Assembly: GCA_004559845.1 (NCBI GenBank)
Contig: SFWW01000074.1
Location: 1 to 7,985 of the forward strand
DNA from: a bacterium
Lineage (GTDB): Bacteria > Bacteroidota > Bacteroidia > Bacteroidales > Muribaculaceae
Reading direction: 5' to 3'
Length of the DNA stretch: 7,985 nucleotides
The notes under the pieces: generated by a model
Seen by the model: only the letters and a program-made list of their open reading frames with translations
What the model was told of the DNA's origin: nothing
Databases searched by the model: none
Shown: positions 1 to 6,307 of the stretch, in pieces
Position numbering within the stretch: the first letter of the stretch is position 1
How the letters are laid out: each line of letters opens with the position of its first letter
Made by a program: the position numbers and the translations under genes

Positions 1-99
1 GGCGTCAAGCGCGAGGAACTGCTCGACAACGTCACCGTGGGAGGTGTGGCAAGCTATATGGAACGAGCCGAACAGGCCAATGTGAACCTTTTCATCTGA
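1..99 (+). CDS. C-terminal end of an unrecognised protein (5' truncated)
   Basis: The window opens inside a reading frame that runs 32 codons to a TGA at 97-99. The visible tail contains KREELLDNVTVGG and then SYMERAEQANVNLFI, an amphipathic, charged ending with no membrane segment. The codon use (GGC, GTC, CTC, GCC) resembles the neighbouring genes, so it is probably a real gene end. I do not recognise the family from this short tail. In many Bacteroidales, lepB lies near dapB, but this tail does not look like a DapB C-terminus to me. It is 205 bp from lepB on the same strand, and an A/T-rich spacer with a possible promoter lies between them, so co-transcription is uncertain. Confidence 0.6.
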   Translation, partial: GVKREELLDNVTVGGVASYMERAEQANVNLFI

Positions 100-136
100 C
101 GATATAGCCATCTGACGAAGAAGAAGGAGGAACTTG

Positions 137-223
137 ATGCGTCCAAGTTCAGAGGTCTTGAACGTTTCTGCATATCGGGTGGTGTTTTGGTGCTTGCAAG
201 GTGGAAATTTTGTGCAGGAATGA
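137..223 (+). CDS. Possible 28-codon small ORF behind a strong Shine-Dalgarno
   Basis: An ATG at 137 opens a 28-codon frame ending in TGA at 221-223, starting MRPSSEVLNVSAYRV. It is preceded by AAGGAGG at 124-130, six bases before the start. This is by far the best Shine-Dalgarno match in the window, and notable because this phylum mostly does without one. The peptide has no recognisable motif, and the A/G-rich run could be chance. It could also be a translated leader before lepB. Low confidence; conservation in relatives would decide. Confidence 0.2.
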   Translation: MRPSSEVLNVSAYRVVFWCLQGGNFVQE

Positions 224-245
224 TGGATATAAAAAGTTTTTGTGC

Positions 246-253
246 TAAATTTG
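246..253 (+). promoter_or_regulatory. Possible -7 promoter element for lepB
   Basis: TAAATTTG matches the Bacteroidota -7 consensus TAnnTTTG exactly and lies 51 bases before the lepB start, in an A/T-rich stretch. No TTTG sits at the expected 18-20 base spacing upstream; the nearest TTTG (209-212) is 33 bases away. It is therefore only half a promoter by sequence. A second, weaker arrangement uses TTTG at 239-242 with a poor -7 near 261-269. Confidence 0.3.
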
Positions 254-304
254 CAAATTGTACGGGTTGAAATTTTGAACTCAAAAAACTAAGATAGATA
301 CTAT

Positions 305-1768
305 ATGAACAATTTTGAAGAGAACAAGCAAAATAGCAGCATTGAAGCAAAAACGAAAGCAGAGCCCATGGCGGTGAAGCAAACCGGCATGCTAAAAGAG
401 CGCCTGAGCCGGATACAACGCTCACGCTGGATACGATTTGCGGCGGTGTCAGTCATCTTTTTTGGCTGGGTGGCATGGCTTGGTAGCTGGTGGGTGCTCG
501 TGTTTTGGTTTTTGCTATTCGACATTTATATCACCAAATTCATACCCTGGAACTGGTGGAAATTTTCGCCAAACCCTATTGTTCGGAAAGTGATGAGTTG
601 GGTCGACGCCATTGTGTATGCTTTGGTGCTGGTGTATTTTTTGTTTCTCTTCGTGGGTCAAAACTACCAAATTCCATCATCCTCATTGGAGAAAACGCTC
701 CTCACCGGCGACTTCCTTTGGGTGAATAAAATGGTGTACGGACCGCGCGTGCCGCAAACACCCCTCCACTTCCCGCTGGCGCAAAACACCCTACCCGGCG
801 GATTCGACAGCTACATTGAATCGCCACAGTGGGCGTACCATCGGCTGAAAGGCTACAGAGGCGTGGAGCGCGGCGACATTGTGGTGTTTAACTTCCCCGC
901 CGGCGACACCGTAGCCACCAAGGTGCCCAACCCCGATTACTACAGCCTTTGCTACGAAGTGGGGCGTGCCGCCGTGTGGGCGAATAGCGACAGATTTGGC
1001 AAGGTGAAGTATCGCCCGGTGGACCGCCGCGATGCCTACGTGAAACGGTGCATCGGATTGCCCGGCGAAACACTCACCATGAAAAACGGCACCGTGTATA
1101 TCAACGGCAAACCGCTACCCGAACCTCAAAATATGCAACGCAACTACATCATCGAAACCGATGGCACACCGCTACCCGTGGATTTGCTCGACGAGCTGAA
1201 AATCAGCAACGAAGCGCGGAGTTTGGGCAACGGACAATCGCCCTACGGCAAAGAATTGTGGTATGCAATGCCACTCACCAAAGACGCCAAAAAAGCCATC
1301 GAAGCACAGCCCTACGTGAAGCAAGTGCGCACCCTCACCATCGCCGAAAGTAACCCGATGGACTCGGTGCTCACCTATCCGCTGGGCGTGCAAAAAAGCT
1401 GGACACACAACGACTACGGCCCACTGTGGATTCCCAAAAAAGGCGCCACACTCAAGCTCTCGCTCCAAAATTTGCCCTACTATATTCGCTGTATCAAAAA
1501 TTACGAAGGCAACTCGGTGGAAGTGAAAGGCAACACCATTTTCATCAATGGAAAGCCTGCCACCCACTACACCTTCAAGATGGACTACTACTGGATGATG
1601 GGCGACAACCGCGACAATTCGAGCGACTCCCGCTACTGGGGCTTTGTGCCCGAAGACCACATCATCGGTCAACCAATGTTTGTGATTATTTCGTTTGACC
1701 CCGACAAACCCCTGCTGCAAAGCATTCGTTGGGACAGAATTTTCAAAAGCGCAAACCCCGACAAGTGA
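305..1768 (+). CDS. lepB: Signal peptidase I (long Bacteroidales type)
   Basis: Membrane-bound serine/lysine-dyad protease that cleaves N-terminal signal peptides from exported proteins at the outer face of the inner membrane. The protein is 487 residues. Two hydrophobic segments (about 44-77 and 100-118) precede the catalytic part. The nucleophile is Ser127 in IPSSSLEKTL (family form PSxSMxPT), and the general-base lysine is Lys247 in DAYVKRCIGLPGE. The late conserved box is GDNRDNSSDSRYWG at about 433-446. About 160 residues separate the lysine box from this late box, far more than in a minimal bacterial LepB; long inserts are usual in Bacteroidales. The first 40 residues are polar and low in complexity, so translation might instead begin at Met22 (368) or Met29 (389). 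No Shine-Dalgarno is visible. The stop overlaps the next start, implying coupled translation. Family assignment is very secure. Confidence 0.96.
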   Translation: MNNFEENKQNSSIEAKTKAEPMAVKQTGMLKERLSRIQRSRWIRFAAVSVIFFGWVAWLGSWWVLVFWFLLFDIYITKFIPWNWWKFSPNPIVRKVMSWVDAIVYALVLVYFLFLFVGQNYQIPSSSLEKTLLTGDFLWVNKMVYGPRVPQTPLHFPLAQNTLPGGFDSYIESPQWAYHRLKGYRGVERGDIVVFNFPAGDTVATKVPNPDYYSLCYEVGRAAVWANSDRFGKVKYRPVDRRDAYVKRCIGLPGETLTMKNGTVYINGKPLPEPQNMQRNYIIETDGTPLPVDLLDELKISNEARSLGNGQSPYGKELWYAMPLTKDAKKAIEAQPYVKQVRTLTIAESNPMDSVLTYPLGVQKSWTHNDYGPLWIPKKGATLKLSLQNLPYYIRCIKNYEGNSVEVKGNTIFINGKPATHYTFKMDYYWMMGDNRDNSSDSRYWGFVPEDHIIGQPMFVIISFDPDKPLLQSIRWDRIFKSANPDK

Positions 1769-2406
1769 TGCTTGAAAAAGGGCGAGCCATTGTGATGGGG
1801 AGTATGGCTGCAGGCAGCGTGAGATGCTATGCCGCCATGGTGGCGGCGCAAAAGGTGTATGTGGACCGCAACGAAACGCGCCTCCCCCTGCGCCATAGCC
1901 ATCACCGCTACATCATCGACGGACCCAACGGCGCGCAACGCCTCACCATCGCACTGCAAAGCGCCTCCCATTTGATGCACACACCTATGTATGCCGTGCG
2001 CATATCGGAGCACGGCAATTGGCGACATCTGCATTGGGGCGCCCTCTATTCGGCATACGGCAAATCGCCCTATTTCGACTATATCGCACCCGACTTGCAC
2101 GATATCATCCACGGCAACCAAAGTTCGCTTTTGAATTTCAACACCCAATTGCAAGCACTCATCATCGACTTTCTCGACCTCCCCATCGAAATCATCACCA
2201 CCGACATCACACCGGAAATCACCGCCGAAGCCATCGATTTACGCGGAAAAATTGGCGGAAAAAAGCCCGATGCCCTCGCTATCAACACTGTGCCCTACCA
2301 CCAAGTGTGGGCAGCGCGCCACGGCTTTCTCCCCAACCTCAGCATCCTTGACCTGCTGATGAACACCGGTCGGGAGTGCATCTACACCCTCCTCAAATCC
2401 ATCTAA
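1768..2406 (+). CDS. WbqC-family protein
   Basis: From the ATG at 1768 the product is 212 residues. It carries hallmarks I associate with the WbqC-like family: HGNWRHLHWGALYSAYGKSPYF at about 82-103 (two His and Trp clusters), the earlier KVYVDRNE and IDGPNGAQRLTI segments, and a C-terminal FLPNLSILDLLMNTG. The family is often found near O-antigen or surface-polysaccharide genes, but its biochemical role is not firmly known. I chose the 1768 start because its ATG shares the A of the lepB TGA, suggesting translational coupling. An open frame reaches back to an ATG at 1729 inside lepB, and another ATG lies at 1795; homologues start about 25 residues before the KVYVDRNE segment, so 1768 or 1795 is more likely than 1729. 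The usual N-terminal Y-x-P-P motif appears replaced by AAGSV, a mild oddity. Confidence 0.9.
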   Translation: MLEKGRAIVMGSMAAGSVRCYAAMVAAQKVYVDRNETRLPLRHSHHRYIIDGPNGAQRLTIALQSASHLMHTPMYAVRISEHGNWRHLHWGALYSAYGKSPYFDYIAPDLHDIIHGNQSSLLNFNTQLQALIIDFLDLPIEIITTDITPEITAEAIDLRGKIGGKKPDALAINTVPYHQVWAARHGFLPNLSILDLLMNTGRECIYTLLKSI

Positions 2407-2416
2407 ACAAGAGGCT

Positions 2417-2479
2417 CTATGCTCCGGCTACGCCGGCTATAATGCTATAGGTGCTATAGAGACTATAGATATAGCATAG
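2417..2479. repeat. CTATA-rich inverted and tandem repeat cluster
   Basis: Starting 11 bases after the WbqC stop, CTATGCT (2417-2423) and its exact reverse complement AGCATAG (2473-2479) enclose a perfect hairpin CCGGC-TAC-GCCGG (2424-2436). Inside are four CTATA copies starting at 2437, 2445, 2454 and 2463 (spacing 8, 9, 9); three of them are the self-complementary CTATAG. The whole block can fold into one long arm on either strand. It lies between convergent genes, so it may end or protect both transcripts, but it lacks the T-run of a standard terminator. Confidence 0.6.
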
Positions 2480-2502
2480 TGGTGTGATTTTGCAGTCATT
2501 AC

Positions 2503-2544
2503 CTGCCGGGGGGCAGCGTGGGGCGGGCGCAAAATATTGCGCCC
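2503..2544. terminator. Two GC-rich hairpins between convergent genes
   Basis: CTGCC (2503-2507) pairs with GGCAG (2512-2516) around a GGGG loop. A stronger stem, GGGCGCAA (2525-2532) with TTGCGCCC (2537-2544), has eight pairs and a four-base loop. Both lie between the ends of the WbqC gene and the BASS transporter gene and would form in either transcript. Neither side shows a T-run, so a classical intrinsic terminator is not shown. RNA 3'-end protection or a two-way stop is an inference from position. Confidence 0.4.
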
Positions 2545-2581
2545 CTGCAATGGGGGGGTGTGGCTGTTATTTAGTGGGGGG

Positions 2582-3532
2582 TTAGGGTCTTTTGTGGTAG
2601 AGTTCGAGGCTATTGATGGCGTTTTGCCAGATGATGTAGCAGCCGGGGCCCACTGCTGCTAATGGGTGGAGGTAGGCGCTGGAGACCCAAATGGCAAAGG
2701 CGGTGTTTTTTTGGCCTAAGCCCTGTCCGCCTTCCACTGTCCGCCCGAAAAAGTGCCCGATGTTTCTGCCCACGGAAAATTGAATCACGCAAAGCACAAA
2801 ACTCACTACGGCGATGGTGCCGAGTAGCGAAAGGGGTGCATCGGAGTGCATAATGTTTCGAAATGTGATACCGGTAACGATAGCCAACGAACATCCCCAA
2901 AGGTAGAACGAGAGGTCGGTTTGCGCCACCACCAGGCGCTGAAACTGTGGCAGCAGGCGTTTCACCACATAGGCAAGCGCCATGGGCACCACCAAAATCA
3001 TACACACTTTGCTCATAATCATCAAAAAAGCGGTGCCGAAATCCATCACCACATTGTGGTCGATGAGGGGAAAGCAGAGTGGAATGAGGATGGCGGTGAG
3101 GCTGTTCGACACAAAAGTGTAGGTGGTCATGGATTCAAGGCTGCCGCCCAATTTGGCAGTAACCACCGCCGAAGCTGCGGCGCATGGACCTATCACACAG
3201 GTGATAACGCATTCCATCAGCACCAAATCGGGTCCATCGATATGGAAATAGAGCACGCATCCCACCAAGGTGAACACCATAAACAGCTGGGTGAAACACA
3301 TCCAAAAATGCCATTTTTCGAACCGCAACTGTTTGTAGTCGATTTTCAAAAAAGTGGTGAAAAGAATCACGAACAAAAACCAAGGGAGCACCTCGTCGAA
3401 CACTTGCCCGGCGGTGGTGGAAAAGGCGTCGATGGCAGGAATGTAAGCAAACAGGAAATACAAACCGGCACCACCCACAATGGCAGAAGGCAGTGTCCAG
3501 TTTTTCAAAAAGTTGATTAATTTCCTCAGCAT
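2582..3532 (-). CDS. BASS-family transporter (bile acid:Na+ symporter fold)
   Basis: A 316-residue, highly hydrophobic inner-membrane protein with about nine to ten membrane segments. Two conserved regions fit the bile acid/sodium symporter superfamily: CVIGPCAAASAVVTAKLGG (about 112-130), matching the unwound helix segment that begins PGG/GP in this fold, and GQGLGQKNTAFAIW (about 269-282), matching the second crossing helix with its G-x-Q-N signature. Members move organic anions, often with sodium. The real substrate cannot be read from the sequence, and bile acid is only the family name. The start at 3532 has AGGA about seven bases upstream, an unusually clear ribosome site for this window. 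The gene lies 69 bp downstream of the Na/Pi transporter on the same strand with no recognisable promoter between, so co-transcription is likely. Confidence 0.85.
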   Translation of the reverse strand: MLRKLINFLKNWTLPSAIVGGAGLYFLFAYIPAIDAFSTTAGQVFDEVLPWFLFVILFTTFLKIDYKQLRFEKWHFWMCFTQLFMVFTLVGCVLYFHIDGPDLVLMECVITCVIGPCAAASAVVTAKLGGSLESMTTYTFVSNSLTAILIPLCFPLIDHNVVMDFGTAFLMIMSKVCMILVVPMALAYVVKRLLPQFQRLVVAQTDLSFYLWGCSLAIVTGITFRNIMHSDAPLSLLGTIAVVSFVLCVIQFSVGRNIGHFFGRTVEGGQGLGQKNTAFAIWVSSAYLHPLAAVGPGCYIIWQNAINSLELYHKRP

Positions 3533-3554
3533 TCCATTTCCTGATTTTCATCAT

Positions 3555-3583
3555 CTGAGCGCATCAAAAAAGCGCATTCTCAG
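3555..3583 (-). terminator. Imperfect hairpin between the two transporter genes
   Basis: In the 69-bp gap, CTGAG (3555-3559) pairs with CTCAG (3579-3583), and CGC (3560-3562) with GCG (3572-3574), leaving a small bulge. On the - strand the loop contains a run of six T. The structure is weak and the T-run lies in the loop rather than after the stem. It could at most attenuate read-through from the Na/Pi gene into the BASS gene. Confidence 0.25.
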
Positions 3584-3601
3584 CCCGGAGAGAAATGGGG
3601 C

Positions 3602-5287
3602 TTACACCTTTTGGCGCGCCTTGGCTTGCACCACATTGAGCACGTGGTCGCCGAGTTTTTCCATACCGTTCACCAAATCGATGTAGAAAGCGCCCAAATC
3701 GTAGTCGTAGACACCGGCACTGATTTGGAGCAGGTTGTTGTCGCGCAGGCTGGTGCGCAAAGCATTGATTTCGCGCTCGGTTTCGTAGCTCTTCGAAATG
3801 TCGTGTCCCTCGCCTTCGGGCATTTCAAGGGTTTCGATCATTTGCATAAGCGAGAGTTTCACCAATTGTTCCATTTCCGAGATATGAATCATTTGCTCTT
3901 GTGTGAAGTGCTCCTTACACTTGGTGCGCTTACGCGAAAGCGTACGCGCCAAATTGTAGCAGCAGTCGCCCACACTCTCCAAGTCGTCAACCTCGCGGAG
4001 CATACGCTGAATTTGGCGTTTAGCCTCATCAGAAAGATGTCCATCAGCCACTTGCTGCAGATAGTGTGCAATTTCATACTCCATATTGTCGGTGATGCCC
4101 TCGTATTTTTCCACCTTTTTAAAGATGGCATTAAAATCATCGTCCTTCTCAATGCCATGCATACTCACCACCAAATCGAACGCCCTTTGGCATCGCTGTC
4201 CCATCAGGGCAATCTCTTTGCGGGCTTCAAGGAGCGAAAGTTCGGCAGTGGAGAGCAAGCCGGCAGAAATGTATTTCAAGCGCGGTAAATTTTCGTCGGT
4301 GCCCTTTTCGGGAAGCACACGGCACACAAAACGCTCAATTTGCTTCACAAACCAGATGAGAATGAGCGTGTTGAGCACATTGAAAGCGGTGTGGAAAGCG
4401 GAAAGCAAGAAGAGGTCGTTGCTCTTGATGTGGAGCACATCGGTCACAAACCAGCGCACGGCATCGCACGCGGGATAGAACACACAGAGCACAGCCACCA
4501 CGCCAAACACATTGAAGAACATGTGCGCCAAAGCGGCACGGCGCGCCTGCGTGTTGGCAGTGAGCGACGCCATAAACGCCGTGATAGTGGTACCAATGTT
4601 TTGCCCCATCGCCAGTGCAGCAGCCTGCTCGAATCCGAAGCCCGGAATGTGCATATCAAAGAGCATCAAAGTGATAGCCATGGTGGCAGCCGACGCCTGC
4701 ACAATCATCGTCACCACAGCACCCACCAGCACAAAGAGCAAGATGGTGCCAAACGAATCCACCGGCAGGGTGGCAAGCATGGAAGCCACCATTTCGCCCA
4801 TATTCAGCTCCGTGGCAGAATTTTGCAAAAAGGATAGGCCCATAAACAAGAAAGAGAAGCCAAACACGAATTCGCCAATGCTCTTGCGCTTGCTATTGCC
4901 CGAAAAAATGAGCGGCATACCTATGGCAAGAAGCGGGATGGCGAAGGCGGCAATATTCACCTTAAAGCCTATGGCAGAAATAATCCATGCCGTGACCGTG
5001 GTACCGATATTGGCACCCATAATCACACCAATTGACTGAACGAGCGACATCAATCCGGCGTTGACAAACGACACCACCATCACCGTGGTGGCAGAAGAGG
5101 ATTGAATGAGCGCAGTAATAAAAATACCGGTAAAAACACCCATAACACGATTTTTGGTCATTGCTGCCAAAATAGCGCGTAAGCGTTCACCGGCAAATTT
5201 TTCAAGGCCCTCGCTCATGATTTTCATTCCGTAGAGGAATAGAGCAAGCGAACCTAAAAGGGAAAATACGTTGATTAATGCATCCAT
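3602..5287 (-). CDS. Na/Pi cotransporter family protein with PhoU-like C-terminal domain
   Basis: 561 residues in two parts. Residues 1-320 form a membrane domain with the inverted-repeat signatures of the Na+/phosphate cotransporter (NptA/PNaS) family: LIQSSSATTVM at 61-70 with GANIGTTVTAW at 91-101, and a second copy, VQASAATMAI at 196-205 with GQNIGTTITAF at 228-238. Residues about 345-555 are helical, charged and PhoU-like, with acidic clusters at EVDDLESVGD (432-441) and DLVNGMEKLGDHV (537-549), as in PhoU metal sites. Family members import phosphate with sodium, or act as low-affinity anion transporters; the PhoU part probably regulates. The second repeat has QASAA instead of QSSSA, so the two halves are not equivalent. 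Length is normal for the two-domain form. Transcription probably starts at the promoter at 5353-5324 and may continue into the BASS gene. Confidence 0.93.
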   Translation of the reverse strand: MDALINVFSLLGSLALFLYGMKIMSEGLEKFAGERLRAILAAMTKNRVMGVFTGIFITALIQSSSATTVMVVSFVNAGLMSLVQSIGVIMGANIGTTVTAWIISAIGFKVNIAAFAIPLLAIGMPLIFSGNSKRKSIGEFVFGFSFLFMGLSFLQNSATELNMGEMVASMLATLPVDSFGTILLFVLVGAVVTMIVQASAATMAITLMLFDMHIPGFGFEQAAALAMGQNIGTTITAFMASLTANTQARRAALAHMFFNVFGVVAVLCVFYPACDAVRWFVTDVLHIKSNDLFLLSAFHTAFNVLNTLILIWFVKQIERFVCRVLPEKGTDENLPRLKYISAGLLSTAELSLLEARKEIALMGQRCQRAFDLVVSMHGIEKDDDFNAIFKKVEKYEGITDNMEYEIAHYLQQVADGHLSDEAKRQIQRMLREVDDLESVGDCCYNLARTLSRKRTKCKEHFTQEQMIHISEMEQLVKLSLMQMIETLEMPEGEGHDISKSYETEREINALRTSLRDNNLLQISAGVYDYDLGAFYIDLVNGMEKLGDHVLNVVQAKARQKV

Positions 5288-5309
5288 ATTCCGCAGAATA
5301 TCTCTATTT

Positions 5310-5325
5310 TGTGAAATTTGTTACA
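5310..5325. promoter_or_regulatory. Possible CRP-like dyad over the Na/Pi promoter
   Basis: TGTGA-AATTTG-TTACA differs by one base from the CRP-type consensus TGTGA-N6-TCACA. It overlaps the -7 element and the expected start of transcription, where a bound protein would block rather than activate. Part of it is the smaller dyad TTTGT-T-ACAAA (5317-5327). With an A/T-rich background a chance match is possible. Confidence 0.2.
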
Positions 5326-5353
5326 AAATTAATACAATTTCATAGAGTACAAA
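5324..5353 (-). promoter_or_regulatory. Bacteroidota-type promoter for the Na/Pi transporter gene
   Basis: Read on the - strand, TTTG (5353-5350), 18 bases, then TAATTTTG (5331-5324) fits both halves of the phylum's housekeeping promoter, TTTG and TAnnTTTG. Transcription would begin near 5317, giving a leader of roughly 30 bases before the ATG at 5287. The leader has no clear Shine-Dalgarno. Confidence 0.7.
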
Positions 5354-5382
5354 GAAAATTAACGCCATAAAAAAATATTTAG

Positions 5383-5508
5383 CCTGTATTTTTTGATGAG
5401 ATTGGGTGGAAAGCCTACGATACAACCCGATATTTAGGAGAGGATGCTTTTGTGGGATGGGGGTTCATTGTGGTTGGTGCTGATTTAGAAAAAAAATATG
5501 ATGCTTAA
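5383..5508 (+). pseudogene. Possible remnant of a protein-coding gene (41 codons, no start)
   Basis: Between the Na/Pi and CYTH genes, a + strand frame runs from just after a TAG (5380-5382) to TAA (5506-5508). The reading includes VFFDEIGWKAYDTTRYLG, then EDAFVGWGFIVVGADL and a charged end EKKYDA. It has no ATG, GTG or TTG early in frame, so it cannot be an intact gene. The order of aromatic, acidic and hydrophobic residues looks more like a real protein tail than random A/T-rich DNA. I do not recognise a family. It may be the decayed 3' end of a lost gene, or chance. Confidence 0.25.
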
Positions 5509-5514
5509 AGATGC

Positions 5515-5991
5515 TTATTTCCAATTTTTGTAGGGATTCTTCATAAGCATCGAGTTGAAGTATTTGGGGTCGCCGGTAACTTCTTCACCGAGCCATTCGG
5601 GTTGCGAGAAGGCTTCGTTTTCGTCGGCGAGTTCCACTTCAGCCACGGTAAGGCCATCGTTGTCGCCGTAGAATTCGTCCACTTCCCAAGTGTGGACACC
5701 GTCGGCGGCTTTCACCAAGTAGCGTGTTTTGTCGATTACGCCGGGTTCCGCCAATTCGAGCAGCGCGCGCACTTCCTCTACGGGAATTTCTTTTTCCCAT
5801 TCAAAACGTGAAGCACCGCTGGCGTTGCTAATGCCCTTCACGGTGATAAAGCCCTTGTCACCTTTCACGCGCACACGCACGGTGCGTTCGGGCACCGAGC
5901 AGAGGTATCCTTGAGTGATGCGAGTGGCTTTGAATGCTTCAGCCTTAAAATCTCCTTTTACGAGAAACTTTCTTTCTATTTCTTGAGCCAT
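5515..5991 (-). CDS. CYTH-domain protein (triphosphate tunnel family)
   Basis: 158 residues, a single CYTH domain with the standard length of small bacterial members. The signature EIERKFL (4-10) gives the ExExK motif. Alternating basic and acidic strands follow: RTVRVRVKG (36-44), TVKG (50-53), RFEWEKEIP (62-70), KTRYLV (88-93), WEVDEFYGDNDG (102-113) and AEVELADENE (117-126). These charged residues line the tunnel that binds triphosphates with divalent metal. Characterised relatives hydrolyse inorganic tripolyphosphate or thiamine triphosphate, and some make cyclic AMP. Short bacterial proteins of this kind are most often tripolyphosphatases, but the substrate here is not proven. It is soluble, with no signal peptide. 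The leader before the ATG has no Shine-Dalgarno. A separate promoter lies upstream, and the gene is divergent from rnhB. Confidence 0.92.
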   Translation of the reverse strand: MAQEIERKFLVKGDFKAEAFKATRITQGYLCSVPERTVRVRVKGDKGFITVKGISNASGASRFEWEKEIPVEEVRALLELAEPGVIDKTRYLVKAADGVHTWEVDEFYGDNDGLTVAEVELADENEAFSQPEWLGEEVTGDPKYFNSMLMKNPYKNWK

Positions 5992-6068
5992 AGTTATTTT
6001 TTAGATTTTAGTGGTAAATGTAATGATAAATGTTGAAAATCACAATGGCGGTTTTTGCATTTCTTTTG

Positions 6069-6099
6069 CAAACTTAAAATAAATTTTAGTAATTTCAAA
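6069..6099 (-). promoter_or_regulatory. Bacteroidota-type promoter for the CYTH gene
   Basis: On the - strand, TTTG (6099-6096), 19 bases, then TAAGTTTG (6076-6069) matches both promoter boxes exactly. Transcription would begin near 6062, leaving a leader of about 70 A/T-rich bases before the ATG at 5991. The match and spacing are as good as at the Na/Pi promoter. Confidence 0.7.
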
Positions 6100-6174
6100 T
6101 TATTTATCTAAAAATTTTTACACTATAGATAATTTCTATTATAAAAGCAGTGTTTTTGACTGATACACAACACC

Positions 6175-6188
6175 TTTGTTACAAAATT
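6175..6188. repeat. Second copy of a 14-mer shared with the Na/Pi promoter
   Basis: TTTGTTACAAAATT here is identical to 5317-5330. Its core TTTGT-T-ACAAA is a dyad that a dimeric regulator could bind. The first copy overlaps the Na/Pi -7 element; this one lies 133 bases before the rnhB start. The sequence around the two copies differs, so this is not a larger duplication. In A/T-rich DNA the match could be chance. Confidence 0.25.
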
Positions 6189-6307
6189 GTGATAAAAATG
6201 TTATCGGTTTGTTTCACCCCCGCCCCACGATGCGCTGTTGAGGCATTATGCGATGCAATAAAAGCGGGGATGCGTGCGTTAATAATAGTAGAAAAAATCA
6301 ATTGCGC

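Larger units (their letters stand above)
5992..6307. other. Divergent intergenic region between the CYTH gene and rnhB
   Basis: This 316-bp stretch is very A/T-rich over most of its length. It holds the CYTH promoter at 6069-6099, one copy of the shared 14-mer at 6175-6188, and near rnhB a G/C-rich patch (6217-6270). In that patch CCCCGC (6218-6223) can pair with GCGGGG (6264-6269) across 40 bases. For rnhB I see only a weak promoter candidate near 6204-6211 (TCGGTTTG, one mismatch) with no matching TTTG at normal spacing. No small gene is convincing here. Confidence 0.6.

Noticed and set aside
93..118. CATCTGACGA direct repeat (93-102 and 109-118)
   Set aside because: Two 10-bp copies straddling a stop codon, with no dyad or further copies; too little to call a functional repeat.
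1172..1720. Long - strand open frame (182 codons) opposite lepB
   Set aside because: It lies wholly within the clearly conserved lepB coding region; its His/Val/Gly-rich translation is a typical antisense by-product.
2846..3520. Long + strand frame (225 codons) opposite the BASS gene
   Set aside because: The His- and Lys-rich translation has no family features, and the opposite strand encodes a coherent membrane protein.
3611..4837. + strand frames opposite the Na/Pi gene
   Set aside because: They are antisense to the PhoU-like and membrane parts of a well supported gene and have no motifs of their own.
5488..5514. Terminator for the CYTH gene
   Set aside because: A run of eight T follows on the - strand, but only direct copies of AAGCAT precede it, with no stem.
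6248..6307. N-terminal extension of RNase HII from the upstream ATG
   Set aside because: The 20 extra residues are polar and unlike family N-termini; the internal ATG at 6308 gives the normal distance to the first catalytic motif.
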